A DNA stretch of 64,000 bases. Origin: an uncultured Syntrophobacterales bacterium (lineage in GTDB: Bacteria > Desulfobacterota > Syntrophia > Syntrophales > UBA5619). Within the stretch, counting starts at the first letter, position 1. Each line of letters starts with the position of its first letter. The DNA is taken from NCBI GenBank assembly GCA_903928915.1, contig CAIYSL010000033.1, positions 1 to 64,000 on the forward strand, in the 5' to 3' direction. The position numbers and the translations under genes are program-made. Under the pieces are notes generated by a model, which was not told where the DNA came from, did not search any database, and saw only the letters and a program-made list of their open reading frames with translations. Of this stretch, positions 23,444 to 32,263 are shown piece after piece.

Positions 23444-23495
23444 ATGTCAGACCGTGTTCCTCATCGAACTGTGCGACAACATTCAGGGAGGTACA

Positions 23496-23864
23496 ATGAA
23501 GATCATCAACGTGGAGGACCTCTGTAAGATCGTAAACCCGACCCCCGATCAGCCCCACCGGCCGGAGATAAAGCTCGACGGGGACGGCTTCAAGAACCTG
23601 GGCGGGATGTTCGGTCTGCTCGTCCCGAAAAGCCAGGTGCCGTACCATTTCCACAACAACCGTGAGTCGATCCTGATTCCGCTGAGCGGCGAGGCCGTGG
23701 AGATCGTCGAGGGGAAGGAAACCGTGGTGCGGCCCGGCGACATCCTGCTGATCCCCGCCGGGGAGAAGCACACCACGGTCAACCGTTCCGCCGACCGCGA
23801 ATTCCGTTTCGTGGAGTTTTTCACCTGTCCGCCGCTTTCATCCGATTTCGTCAAGGCCGATTGA
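23496..23864 (+). CDS. Small cupin-domain protein
   Basis: In this 122-residue single-domain cupin, the metal-binding motif 1 reads VPYHFHNNRESILIPLSG (two His and a Glu) and motif 2 reads RPGDILLIPAGEKHTTVN (His), a complete 3-His/1-Glu set. ATG 23496 has GGGAGG at the right distance; a longer frame from 23454 lacks it. First gene of the + array (oxidoreductase, CoA ligase, hydroxyacid dehydrogenase, TRAP). Such cupins can be isomerases, decarboxylases or ligand sensors. A different cupin occupies the equivalent place in the facing - array. Confidence 0.85.
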   Translation: MKIINVEDLCKIVNPTPDQPHRPEIKLDGDGFKNLGGMFGLLVPKSQVPYHFHNNRESILIPLSGEAVEIVEGKETVVRPGDILLIPAGEKHTTVNRSADREFRFVEFFTCPPLSSDFVKAD

Positions 23865-23952
23865 AGGCCCGGGAACGCGGCGACGGTGCGGGGCACAGCC
23901 GAAAGCCCCGCTGACTCTTCGGAGCACACGGCAGAGAGGAGCAGACGACATC

Positions 23953-25011
23953 ATGGGCACGCAAGGTAAGGTCAGGGTAGCGCTGATCGGGATCGGGAGC
24001 TGGGCGGGTGTGATCGCCAACGCCGTCAGCCGGAGCGCCAAACTGGAAATGGCGACCTGCTATTCGCGGAATCCGGAGCGGCGGGCGGCCTTCAGCGCAA
24101 AGTACGGGTGCGATCAGGAGAAGAGTTTCGAGGATGTCCTGAGGCGCAGCGATGTGGACGGGGTCCTGCTGACCACGCCCAACAACATCCATGCCGAGCA
24201 CTGTATCCTGGCAGCCAAGGCCGGCAAGCACGTCTACGTGGAAAAGCCGATCGCCAACACGATGGCCGACGGGAGAAGGATGATCGCCGCCTGCCGGGAT
24301 GCGGGGGTGACGCTCCTGGTCGGCCAGGACATGCGCCGGCTTGCAGGATTCCGCAAGATGAAGGAGATGATCGATCAGGGGGTGATCGGGAAGCCCGTGA
24401 TGGTGGAGGCCAACTTTTCCGCGCGGCTGGGGTTCGAGCTGACCTCCGACAAGTGGCGGTACTACGGCGACGACTCCGGCTGTCCCGGGGGGGCGCTGAT
24501 GACGATGGGGATCCACCATGCCGATACGCTGGCCTACTATTTCGGCCCTGTCGACAAGGTCTTCTCCTTCTTCAGCAAGCTGCACATCACCGCGGACGTG
24601 GAGGACGTGGAGATGACGTCGTGCCGGTTCGCCTCGGGCGTGCTGGGTCACCTCGGCTCCACCTACGCCTCGCCGCGGGCAAACTGGATCCGCGCCTACG
24701 GGACCGACGGCCACCTCATCTGCACCCTGGGACTCCCCAACCTCCCCTTCGACGAATACCTGAAGGTCTGGTCGGTGGTCGACAAATACACCCTGCTGCA
24801 GCTCTTCGGCAAGGGCAGGGACGACCTGGAGACGATCCCGCTGGCGGTCGGCGACCCTATCCTCGAAGAGGTGGACGAATTCGCCGACTGCATCCGCACG
24901 GGGAAGAGACCCGAGACCGACGGTGAAGCAGGGCTCGCGGCCCTTGCCTTTATCCGGGCGGCAATCGAGTCCGCCCGGACGGGATCGGCGGTCGATCTGA
25001 AATCGCTGTAA
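23953..25011 (+). CDS. Gfo/Idh/MocA-family NAD(P)-dependent oxidoreductase
   Basis: The 352-residue protein has an N-terminal Rossmann fold with ALIGIGSWAG (GxGxxA-like), the family EKP motif in VYVEKPIANT, and a C-terminal alpha/beta domain with GALMTMGIHHADTLAYYFG, where the His/Asp pair is the usual catalytic region. Members oxidise or reduce sugars, inositols or cyclic hydroxy-acids. It follows the cupin gene by 88 bases and precedes a strong hairpin and the CoA ligase gene, so it likely belongs to the same pathway; the substrate is unknown. Confidence 0.9.
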   Translation: MGTQGKVRVALIGIGSWAGVIANAVSRSAKLEMATCYSRNPERRAAFSAKYGCDQEKSFEDVLRRSDVDGVLLTTPNNIHAEHCILAAKAGKHVYVEKPIANTMADGRRMIAACRDAGVTLLVGQDMRRLAGFRKMKEMIDQGVIGKPVMVEANFSARLGFELTSDKWRYYGDDSGCPGGALMTMGIHHADTLAYYFGPVDKVFSFFSKLHITADVEDVEMTSCRFASGVLGHLGSTYASPRANWIRAYGTDGHLICTLGLPNLPFDEYLKVWSVVDKYTLLQLFGKGRDDLETIPLAVGDPILEEVDEFADCIRTGKRPETDGEAGLAALAFIRAAIESARTGSAVDLKSL

Positions 25012-25035
25012 GAGGCTAAATACACAGGGAAACAG

Positions 25036-25079
25036 CCCTGCCTGGGGAAGCCGCGGAGTAGCGGCTTCCCCAGGCAGGG
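25036..25079 (+). terminator. Perfect 19-bp hairpin between oxidoreductase and CoA ligase genes
   Basis: The arms at 25036-25054 (CCCTGCCTGGGGAAGCCGC) and 25061-25079 pair at every position around a 6-base loop. No T-tract follows, so it may lower rather than stop read-through and so set the ratio of the genes upstream and downstream. The ligase ATG comes 86 bases later. Confidence 0.6.
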
Positions 25080-25165
25080 TGAGGCGCAGCATACTTCGGC
25101 GCACATACACTCCCCGCTCCTCACTCTCGCCGCTCTTCCGATTGCACACAACCCAGGGAGGCACA

Positions 25166-26662
25166 ATGTCGATCACGCTTACCGAACGGGCTGCCCAGCA
25201 GGGGGAGCGGACTGCGATCATCGCTCCGGAGGGTACCTTTTCCTATCGGCAACTGCTCGACGCCTCGGGCCGGGTTGCCTCTTTTCTCCTGAACGGATTT
25301 CGGGACTTGGATCAGCGGCCGGTCGTCTTTCTGGCGCCTCCGGGGTTCCCGTACGTGGCGCTGCAGTGGGGCATATGGCGTGCGGGTGGGATTGCGGTAC
25401 CGCTTTCGCTTTTTCATCCACGCCCGGAATTGGAATACGTGGTCGATGACACCACTCCCGCGGCTGTGGTCGCGCATCCGGATCTTGCCGATCGGCTCAG
25501 ACCGATCGCGGCGGATCGCGGTCTCAGGTTCGCTGAAAGCACCGATGCACTGGCCCACCCTCCGACCGGCTTGCCCGCGGTGGCAACCTCGCGGCGGGCC
25601 ATGATCCTCTACACCAGCGGCACCACGGGCAAGCCAAAGGGGGTGGTCACGACTCATGACAACATCACGGCCCAGATCACCAGTCTGATCGAAGCATGGG
25701 AATGGACGCAAGACGATCGGATCCTGGAGTTTCTGCCGCTCCATCACATCCACGGGATCGTGAACGTCATCTCCTGTGCGCTCTGGGCGGGAGCGGTGTG
25801 CGAAATCGTCCCCGAATTCGACGCCCGGAAGGTCTGGGATCGCGTCCTTCAGGGCGGTCTGACCTTGTTCATGGCGGTGCCGACGATCTACATGAAGCTC
25901 ATCGATGCCTGGCAGAAGTCGTCTCCTGAGGACCAGAAGCGGATGACCGAAGCCTGCCGCAGGATGCGGGTCATGATATCGGGATCTGCGGCCCTGCCGG
26001 TGAGCACGCTGGAGAAGTGGCGGGAAGTCTCCGGGCACGTCCTCCTCGAGCGGTTCGGGATGACGGAAATCGGCATGGGCATATCGAACCCGCTGCACGG
26101 AAAGCGGTCCCCCGGCTGTGTCGGGACGCCGCTGCCGGGCGTGGAGGCGAGGCTCGTCGACGATACCGGTACGCCGGTCGCCCCCGGGACCCCGGGCGAG
26201 ATCGAGATACGCGGCGGAGTGGTCTTTTCCGAGTACTGGGGCAGGCCGGAGGATACGAAAAAGGCCTTCAGGAACGGCTGGTTCATGACCGGGGACGTTG
26301 CCGTGGTCGAGAATGGGATCTACCGCATCCTCGGGCGCAGCAGCGTGGATATCATCAAGACCGGAGGCGAGAAGGTCTCGGCGCTGGAAATCGAGGAGAC
26401 TCTGCTGACCCACCCCGACGTCGTGGAATGTGCCGTAGTTGGGGTAGCCGACCCGGTCTGGGGAGAGAAGGTGAGCGTAGCAGTGGTGCTCGAACCCGGC
26501 AAGACACTGGACATCGAAACGCTGCGCGCCTGGGGCAAGGAGCGCCTTGCCCCGTACAAGGTGCCCAAGGATCTCGTGGTAGTTGAAAAGCTCCCCCGGA
26601 ACGCCATGGGCAAGATCATCAAACCCGCCGTCAAAAAGATCTTTCCGGGTTCGGAGGCCTGA
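25166..26662 (+). CDS. Malonyl/methylmalonyl-CoA synthetase-like acyl-CoA ligase (MatB/ACSF3 type)
   Basis: This 498-residue AMP-forming enzyme activates a carboxylic acid to its CoA thioester. The P-loop is YTSGTTGKPKGVV, and the A5 region is RFGMTEIGMGISNPL followed by VGTPLPGVEARLV. GRSSVDIIKTGGEKVSALEIE is close to the ACSF3/MatB signature. The catalytic Lys is in NAMGKIIKP. These details fit dicarboxylate-specific (malonate or methylmalonate) synthetases better than acetate or fatty-acid ligases. ATG 25166 has GGGAGG upstream. Together with the 2-hydroxyacid dehydrogenase and TRAP genes downstream, it suggests uptake and CoA activation of a short dicarboxylate. That substrate is inferred. 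Confidence 0.85.
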   Translation: MSITLTERAAQQGERTAIIAPEGTFSYRQLLDASGRVASFLLNGFRDLDQRPVVFLAPPGFPYVALQWGIWRAGGIAVPLSLFHPRPELEYVVDDTTPAAVVAHPDLADRLRPIAADRGLRFAESTDALAHPPTGLPAVATSRRAMILYTSGTTGKPKGVVTTHDNITAQITSLIEAWEWTQDDRILEFLPLHHIHGIVNVISCALWAGAVCEIVPEFDARKVWDRVLQGGLTLFMAVPTIYMKLIDAWQKSSPEDQKRMTEACRRMRVMISGSAALPVSTLEKWREVSGHVLLERFGMTEIGMGISNPLHGKRSPGCVGTPLPGVEARLVDDTGTPVAPGTPGEIEIRGGVVFSEYWGRPEDTKKAFRNGWFMTGDVAVVENGIYRILGRSSVDIIKTGGEKVSALEIEETLLTHPDVVECAVVGVADPVWGEKVSVAVVLEPGKTLDIETLRAWGKERLAPYKVPKDLVVVEKLPRNAMGKIIKPAVKKIFPGSEA

Positions 26663-26826
26663 TCAGCCCCCCCGAGCTTGTTTCCGTTTCCCGAAGAGCA
26701 TTGTGCCGCGCTTCACATCAGCGCTTTACAAAAGAGCCGTTTTCCGATAAGCGGAGTACCCGTTGGGTATCCCCTGTGGTGCGGAATAACTGAGCGTTGC
26801 TGAACCCTTTTGGTGAGGAGGTCCCC

Positions 26827-27855
26827 ATGCGTCCGAAGGTCTTCATACCCCAGCCAATTCCGGAAGTCGCCCTGAATCGCCTGCAGACGATGGCCGAAGT
26901 CGAGGTATTTCCCCACCTCGACCGGATGATCGGCTCCGAAGAACTGCTGGCGGCGGTCAAAGGGAAGGAGTATCTGTTCGCCATCGGCGAAATTCCCTAC
27001 ACGCAGGACGTCATCGAGGCGGCGCTGCCCGACCTGAAGGGGATCGCCGCCATGTACATCTTCCCCAAGTTCGTGGACATCAAGGCCGCCACGGCCCGCG
27101 GGGTCATGGTGACGGGCGTTCCCAACATGCTGGTCGAGACCACGGCGGAATTCACCTTCATGCTGCTGATCGCCACGGCCTGGCGGCTGCCGGAACAGGA
27201 GCGGATGCTTCGGGAGAACCGGTGGAAGCAGTACCAGTCCATGGCCCTGCTCGGGACCCGGCTCTTCGACAAGACCCTGGGGATCGTCGGGCTGGGGAAG
27301 ATCGGGGCAGCGCTGGCCAAGAAAGCGCAAGGGTGCGGGATGCGGGTGATCTACACCAAGCGGACCCGGCTTTCCACCGCGGAAGAGGCAGCAGTCAACG
27401 TCGAATACCGCCCGCTGGACGATCTGTTCCGGGAGGCGGATTTCGTGGCCCTGACACCCACCCTGACCCCCGACAGCAAAGGGCTCGTAGGGGAACGGCT
27501 GCTGGCCCTGATGAAGCCGACGGCCATCCTGGTCAACACCTCGCGCGGCGCCGTCGTCGACGAACGGGCGCTGGCCGCCGCCCTCCGGGAAGGCAGGATC
27601 CGCGGAGCCGGGCTGGACGTGTTCGCACGGGAGCTGCCCAACCCCGACCCTGGCCCGCTGCCGGAGCTGCTGACCCTCCCGAACGTGGTGGTGACGCCGC
27701 ATGTGGGGAGCGCAGCTGTCGAGACGCGGGAGGAGATGGCCCTGCGGACGGTCGACAACATCGCGGCGATGATCCGGGGCGAGCGGCCGCCCGACCTGCT
27801 CAATCCCGAGGTTGTGGGCGAAAAGCCGCGCGATACGGGAGACCGGATCGGGTAG
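26827..27855 (+). CDS. D-2-hydroxyacid dehydrogenase, NAD-dependent
   Basis: The 342 residues have the classic two-domain fold. The NAD-binding motif is GIVGLGKIGAALAKK (about 157-171), the catalytic Arg is in NTSRGAVVDE, and the active-site His is in VVTPHVGSA. ATG 26827 has GAGGAGG upstream. The enzyme interconverts a 2-oxoacid and a D-2-hydroxyacid. It lies between the CoA ligase and TRAP genes of the + array, and two further paralogues occur at 37.8 and 62.2 kb. The substrate may be glyoxylate, hydroxypyruvate or a related oxoacid; this cannot be settled from sequence. Confidence 0.9.
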   Translation: MRPKVFIPQPIPEVALNRLQTMAEVEVFPHLDRMIGSEELLAAVKGKEYLFAIGEIPYTQDVIEAALPDLKGIAAMYIFPKFVDIKAATARGVMVTGVPNMLVETTAEFTFMLLIATAWRLPEQERMLRENRWKQYQSMALLGTRLFDKTLGIVGLGKIGAALAKKAQGCGMRVIYTKRTRLSTAEEAAVNVEYRPLDDLFREADFVALTPTLTPDSKGLVGERLLALMKPTAILVNTSRGAVVDERALAAALREGRIRGAGLDVFARELPNPDPGPLPELLTLPNVVVTPHVGSAAVETREEMALRTVDNIAAMIRGERPPDLLNPEVVGEKPRDTGDRIG

Positions 27856-28042
27856 TCGCTGTTATGTACCGCGGGAACCCGACCCGTGTCACCCGGGCGC
27901 GTTCGATCGGATGCGGTAGTCCACCGCCCGGCGATCCCCTTGCATGTTTTCCTCATCCATGGTAGCAACTCGGTGCCTTCGATGTACGTTCTGTTGTCGG
28001 AAATGCGCTTTCCCATCAACTGACACATAGAGGAGGTAAGCC

Positions 28043-29041
28043 ATGAAGAAGTCGCTCGCGTGTTCCCTCGTCCTGTTCCTGTTTTTCGTCACCGGCGTCT
28101 TTGCCGCTGAACCCATCAAGATGAAAATCGGCCTGAGCAACGAACCGGGTTCCCCCCGCGTCAAGGGCGGAGAGCTGTTCGGAAAGCTGATCAAGGAACG
28201 GACCAGCGGCCAGGTCGAGGTCAAGGTGTACCCCTCCTCCCAGCTCGGGTCCACGCGGTCGATGTTCGAGCAGATCCAGATGGGCTCGCTGGAGTGCACG
28301 ATCACGCCGACCTCCTACTTCGGCGGGTTCAACAAACTGCTTACCATCGTGGACCTGCCCTTCCTCTTTCCCGACATCAACACGTACTATAAGGTGATGA
28401 CCGGTCCGGTCGGTGATGAATTGGGACGTGAGGCGCAGAAGGCAAAGATGGAGACGCTGGCCTTCTGGACCGCGGGCTGGAAGCAGTTCACCTCGAATTT
28501 TCCCATCCGCATGCCCGCCGACTTCAAGGGGCGCAAGGCCCGCGTCATGCCCTCGCCGGTGCTGATCGAGCAGTACAAGTCCTACGGCGCCAACCCCATC
28601 CCGATCGACCTGAAGGAGCTGTACAACGCGCTGCAGCTTGGCACCGTCGATTCCCAGGAGAACATGCTCTACCGGATCGAGGAGATGAAATACTACGAAG
28701 TGCAGAAGCACATCACCATCAGCAACCATGCCCTGATGCCGGAGATCGTCGTGGTCAGCAAGCTCTGGTGGGACAAGGTCCCGGCGGACATCCAGAAGAA
28801 GATGATCGCCGCCTTCCGGGAGATCGCCCACCAGGAGGCGAAGTGGATCGACGAGGACGATGCCAAAGCGCTCAAGGTGTTCGAGAAATACGGCAACACC
28901 ATCTATCGCCTGACGCCCGCCGAGTGGAAGGAGTTTCAGAAGCTCGCTCCGCCGGTCTGGAAGAAGTTCGTCGATGCCAATGGGGAGAAGGCAGGGTACT
29001 ACATGGAGAAACTGAAGGCGGCAATCGTGGCTGCGCAGTAG
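28043..29041 (+). CDS. dctP: TRAP transporter solute-binding protein, DctP family
   Basis: This 332-residue periplasmic receptor has a signal peptide of about 21 residues ending VFAAEP. Family features are MKIGLSNEPGSPRVKGGELFGKLI, VYPSSQLGS, TIVDLPFLFP, and the ligand Arg in GRKARVMPSP. It differs clearly from the DctP at 10.4 kb, so it should bind another acid. The start has GAGGAGGTAAGCC upstream. The 187-base gap before it contains no promoter I trust, and read-through from the array promoter at 23.4 kb is likely. Confidence 0.93.
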   Translation: MKKSLACSLVLFLFFVTGVFAAEPIKMKIGLSNEPGSPRVKGGELFGKLIKERTSGQVEVKVYPSSQLGSTRSMFEQIQMGSLECTITPTSYFGGFNKLLTIVDLPFLFPDINTYYKVMTGPVGDELGREAQKAKMETLAFWTAGWKQFTSNFPIRMPADFKGRKARVMPSPVLIEQYKSYGANPIPIDLKELYNALQLGTVDSQENMLYRIEEMKYYEVQKHITISNHALMPEIVVVSKLWWDKVPADIQKKMIAAFREIAHQEAKWIDEDDAKALKVFEKYGNTIYRLTPAEWKEFQKLAPPVWKKFVDANGEKAGYYMEKLKAAIVAAQ

Positions 29042-29112
29042 AAGGCGGTACCGTGGTCTGTTTTGCCCCGGCTGTCAGGGCGTGGCCCTGATTCTGCAAT
29101 CGAGGAGGGTAC

Positions 29113-29634
29113 GTGGAAACGTTCTTCCGGTTCAACCGCTGCGTGATGTTCTGCGGAAAAATCCTGGTGGGCGCCATCATGACCGGCGCCACATTCCTGC
29201 TGTTTTTCAACGTGGTCCTCAGGTACGTGTTCGCCTCGGGCATCGTCTGGGCCGAGGAGATGACGCGCTACACCATGCTCTGGACCGTCTTTGTCGGCGC
29301 CGGCGTTGTCAGCCGCGAGGGGACGCACGTGAGCATGGAGGCCTTCTTCAACCTCTGGCCCGGCCGGCTCCAGCGGGTCGGGTTTCTGGCGATCAACCTC
29401 TTCTGCATCGCCACAATCGCGGTGATCGTCTACTTCGGCATCGACATGGTCCGGTTGGTGGTGGAAACCGGGCAGATCAGCGAAGCCGCCTTCCTGCCGA
29501 TGTGGATCATCTACGGGGCCGTCCCGGTGGGGGGCATCCTGATGATCCTCGGCTACGGCGAAACCGCCCTACGGCAGTGGCACAACGTCCCGCTTACGGA
29601 GTCGGACATCGCATTCGCCCATGGGAGGCATTAG
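29113..29634 (+). CDS. dctQ: TRAP transporter small membrane subunit, DctQ family
   Basis: The 173 residues carry four hydrophobic helices and the DctQ motif FLLFFNVVLRYVFASGIVWAEE followed by RYTMLWTVFVGAGVVSREG. GTG 29113 is the start, with GAGGAGGGTAC upstream. It links DctP capture to the DctM channel; dctM starts three bases after its stop. Confidence 0.9.
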   Translation: METFFRFNRCVMFCGKILVGAIMTGATFLLFFNVVLRYVFASGIVWAEEMTRYTMLWTVFVGAGVVSREGTHVSMEAFFNLWPGRLQRVGFLAINLFCIATIAVIVYFGIDMVRLVVETGQISEAAFLPMWIIYGAVPVGGILMILGYGETALRQWHNVPLTESDIAFAHGRH

Positions 29635-29637
29635 CGC

Positions 29638-30933
29638 ATGTTGACCACACTCTGCCTTCTCGGAACGGTACTGCTGCTCTGCAACATCCCGATGTTCATC
29701 CTGATGGTGGCGACGGCGGTCATCGTCATCCTGGCCCATACGGACACCCCGGTCATGCTGATCGCCAGCCAGATGTTCGGGAGCATCGACAAGTTCGCCC
29801 TGATGGCCATCCCCTTTTTCATCTTCGGCGCCGCGGTCATGGGCGAGGGCGGATTGTCCCAGCGGCTCGTCGACTGGGTGTTGTCGATGGTCGGCTGGGC
29901 CCGCGGCGGGCTGGCGATGACCACGATCGTCTCCTGCGAGGTATTCGGGACGGTCTCCGGGTCGTCCGCGGCCACCACGGCGGCCATCGGCACGCTCCTC
30001 TACCCACCGCTGATCAGGAACAAATACGGCGAGACCTTTTCGCTGGGGCTGGTCACCTGCACCGGGGCGATCGCGAGCGTCATCCCCCCCAGCATCGGGA
30101 TGATCGTCTATTCGGCGATCACCGGGGCGTCCACCGGGGCGGTGTTCATCGGCGGGATCCTTCCGGGGATCCTCCTGGGGACTCTCTTCGGGTGCTGGGT
30201 CCTCGTCTACGTCTACCGGCAGAACATCCCGCAGACCGGGGCGTTCGCTCTCCGTGTCGTGCTCACGCGGACCAGGTCCGCGGGGTGGGCCCTCGGGATG
30301 CCCGTGCTCATCCTGGGGGGGATCTACTCGGGGATCTTCACCCCCACCGAGGCATCCGCCGTCTCGGCGGTCTACGCGGTGTTCGTAGCCCTGTTCATCT
30401 ACCGGGAAATGGACCTGAAGAAGCTGTTTCAGGTGGCCATCGAATCGGCGCTGATCACGGCCAAGATCATGATCATCATCGCGGCCTCGGGGGTATTCGT
30501 CTGGCTGCTCACGGTGGGCGGAGTCCCCGACACCGTCAACGCCTGGGTGAAGGGCGCCGGCGCCTCGCAGTTCATGGTCCTGCTCTTGATCAACATCGTG
30601 TTTCTGATCGCGGGGATGTTCCTGGAGCCAAACTCGACCCTGGTCGTCCTGACCCCGCTGTTCTATCCGATCGCGGTAGGCCTGGGCGTCGATCCGATCC
30701 ACCTGGGAATCATCCTGGTACTGAACATCTCGATCGGGATGTACACCCCGCCCTTCGGGTTCAACATCTTCGTCAGCATGGGGATCTTCAACGCGTCGAT
30801 GCGGAAGATCGTGGCGGGTTTGATGCCCTTCATCTGGGTGAGCCTGCTGGCCCTGCTTTTGACCACGTACATCCCACAGCTCAGCCTCTGGCTGCCGCGG
30901 CTTCTCTATTCCCGGGGCTTTTCCGGGGGGTGA
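29638..30933 (+). CDS. dctM: TRAP transporter large membrane subunit, DctM family
   Basis: This 431-residue protein has about twelve membrane segments and DctM signatures such as FALMAIPFFIFGAAVM, GSSAATTAAIGTLLYP and VIPPSIGMIVYSAITGAS. It ends the + array. Its 3' end overlaps the convergent GntR gene by 28 bases, so the two transcripts are antisense over that stretch. Confidence 0.95.
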   Translation: MLTTLCLLGTVLLLCNIPMFILMVATAVIVILAHTDTPVMLIASQMFGSIDKFALMAIPFFIFGAAVMGEGGLSQRLVDWVLSMVGWARGGLAMTTIVSCEVFGTVSGSSAATTAAIGTLLYPPLIRNKYGETFSLGLVTCTGAIASVIPPSIGMIVYSAITGASTGAVFIGGILPGILLGTLFGCWVLVYVYRQNIPQTGAFALRVVLTRTRSAGWALGMPVLILGGIYSGIFTPTEASAVSAVYAVFVALFIYREMDLKKLFQVAIESALITAKIMIIIAASGVFVWLLTVGGVPDTVNAWVKGAGASQFMVLLLINIVFLIAGMFLEPNSTLVVLTPLFYPIAVGLGVDPIHLGIILVLNISIGMYTPPFGFNIFVSMGIFNASMRKIVAGLMPFIWVSLLALLLTTYIPQLSLWLPRLLYSRGFSGG

Positions 30934-31670
30934 GGTTCAGGGGGCGTTCCCGCGGCGGGGACGCCCCTGCAGGGAAGGGTCTCGGCGATTGAGCGGGAAA
31001 TCGTGGCCCAGGAGTCCTTCTTCTGCTGTTTGACGATGCGGCTCGCCAGCTCGCCGTCGTTCACCCGCAATGCCCGGACGATCTCCCGGTGCTCCTCGAT
31101 GGAATTCTTCGCGCGGGCGGCGGAGATGACGAGCGAACTGGAGGCGAAGCGCGATTTGTTGAGGAGCTCGACGATCATCTTGTACAGCGACTGGTTGGGA
31201 CACGAGCGGTAGATGGTGAAGTGGAAACGCTCGTTGAGTTCCGTGAGCTCCTTGTAGTCGGCGGCGGCGAATGCCGTCTCGCTCTCCGCGAGGATCTGCT
31301 CCAGACGCGTAAAATCCTCCTCCCGCAGGCACCGGCAGGCAAGCGCTGTGGCCAGCCCCTCCAATTCCGTGCGGATGACATGGATCTCCTCGAGCTTTGT
31401 CTTGTCGATGCTGATGACGCGCGCGCCGATGTGCGGGGTGATGGTGACGAGCCCTTCCGCTTCGAGCCTGGTCAGCGCCTCCCGGATCGGGATCCCGCTG
31501 ATACCCAGCATCTTGGCCACATCGCTGACGGCGACCCGCTCCCCGGGTTTGAGCCTGCCGTTCAGGATGTGTAATTTCAGAAAATCGTAAACGATTTCAC
31601 TCTTTGATTTGAATTGCCCCACGCCGGACAGCGGTTTCGCATTTCCTTCTCTGCCGAGTAGCGGTTTCAT
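30906..31670 (-). CDS. GntR-family regulator, FadR-like (FCD) subfamily
   Basis: In this 254-residue DNA-binding regulator, residues about 20-90 form the winged helix-turn-helix (YDFLKLHILNGRLKPGERV, VAKMLGISGIPIREALTRLEAEGLV). Residues about 100-225 form the helical FCD effector domain with the metal-binding Asp/His pattern (LNERFHFTIYRSC, EEHREIVRAL). The tail from 230 is Pro-rich. FCD regulators usually sense an organic acid of the pathway they control. It is the last gene of the - array, 38 bases after the Fe-S subunit gene, and faces the TRAP operon, so it is the natural candidate to control both arrays. No operator was identified. Confidence 0.9.
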   Translation of the reverse strand: MKPLLGREGNAKPLSGVGQFKSKSEIVYDFLKLHILNGRLKPGERVAVSDVAKMLGISGIPIREALTRLEAEGLVTITPHIGARVISIDKTKLEEIHVIRTELEGLATALACRCLREEDFTRLEQILAESETAFAAADYKELTELNERFHFTIYRSCPNQSLYKMIVELLNKSRFASSSLVISAARAKNSIEEHREIVRALRVNDGELASRIVKQQKKDSWATISRSIAETLPCRGVPAAGTPPEPHPPEKPRE

Positions 31671-31708
31671 GCAATGCCCCTCAACGCATTTAGAATCGAA
31701 CGCCCGCG

Positions 31709-32263
31709 CTATGCCGGCCCCGGCAGCCCCGCCCCGAGCCCCGAGTATTTATCCGACAGATAGACGACCCTCCCGGTCCTCCAGTGGCCGCGGCCGCCAA
31801 GTGCCGCCTCCAGCGCTTCCTCGTCGATCAGCGTGATCGCCCTGCCGATGCAGTGCTGGGCGCAGCTGGGCAGGCCGCCTCCCCTTCGCCGTTCGCGGCA
31901 GAGGGTGCATTTGACGGCCAGGCCCGGATCGGGGCCGACCTCCACCACCCCGAAGGGGCAGGCTGCGGCGCAGGCGCCGCAGCCGGTGCAGGCCTCGGCC
32001 CGGAGTTGAACCGTACCGTCCTCCTCCCGGAAGATCGCCTCCGCCGGGCACGCCGCCAGACATGCCGGCCGGTCGCAGTGCTGACAGAGGGTCGGGACAA
32101 AATCACGGTGCAGCGCCCCTGCCAGGACCCGCGCCCCGGTCTCCTCCACCCGCATCGGCCGGGGCCCCACGCCCAGCCCCAGCTCCTGTTTGCAGGCAAC
32201 CTCACAGGCCCGACACCCCCAGCACCGGTCCAGGTCGATCACCAGGAAGACGCGGCCGCTCAT
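31709..32263 (-). CDS. Four-cluster ferredoxin subunit, DmsB/NrfC-like
   Basis: The 184 residues have four cysteine motifs typical of electron-transfer subunits of molybdopterin enzymes: CWGCRACEVACKQ, CQHCDRPACLAACP, CTGCGACAAACP, and CTLCRERR...CAQHC, i.e. four 4Fe-4S clusters. It passes electrons to or from the large subunit encoded immediately upstream, whose stop overlaps its start by four bases. No membrane-anchor subunit is encoded nearby and no Tat signal is seen, so the pair is probably cytoplasmic. Confidence 0.92.
   Translation of the reverse strand: MSGRVFLVIDLDRCWGCRACEVACKQELGLGVGPRPMRVEETGARVLAGALHRDFVPTLCQHCDRPACLAACPAEAIFREEDGTVQLRAEACTGCGACAAACPFGVVEVGPDPGLAVKCTLCRERRRGGGLPSCAQHCIGRAITLIDEEALEAALGGRGHWRTGRVVYLSDKYSGLGAGLPGPA

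Larger units (their letters stand above)
23120..23495. other. Divergent intergenic region between phosphoesterase and cupin genes
   Basis: These 376 bases contain no gene I can support. The right part holds the strong + strand promoter and 5' hairpin listed separately. The left part contains GC-rich small inverted repeats (for example CGCCGC/GCGGCG near 23171-23194). I cannot identify a - strand promoter for the phosphoesterase operon with confidence. Confidence 0.5.
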
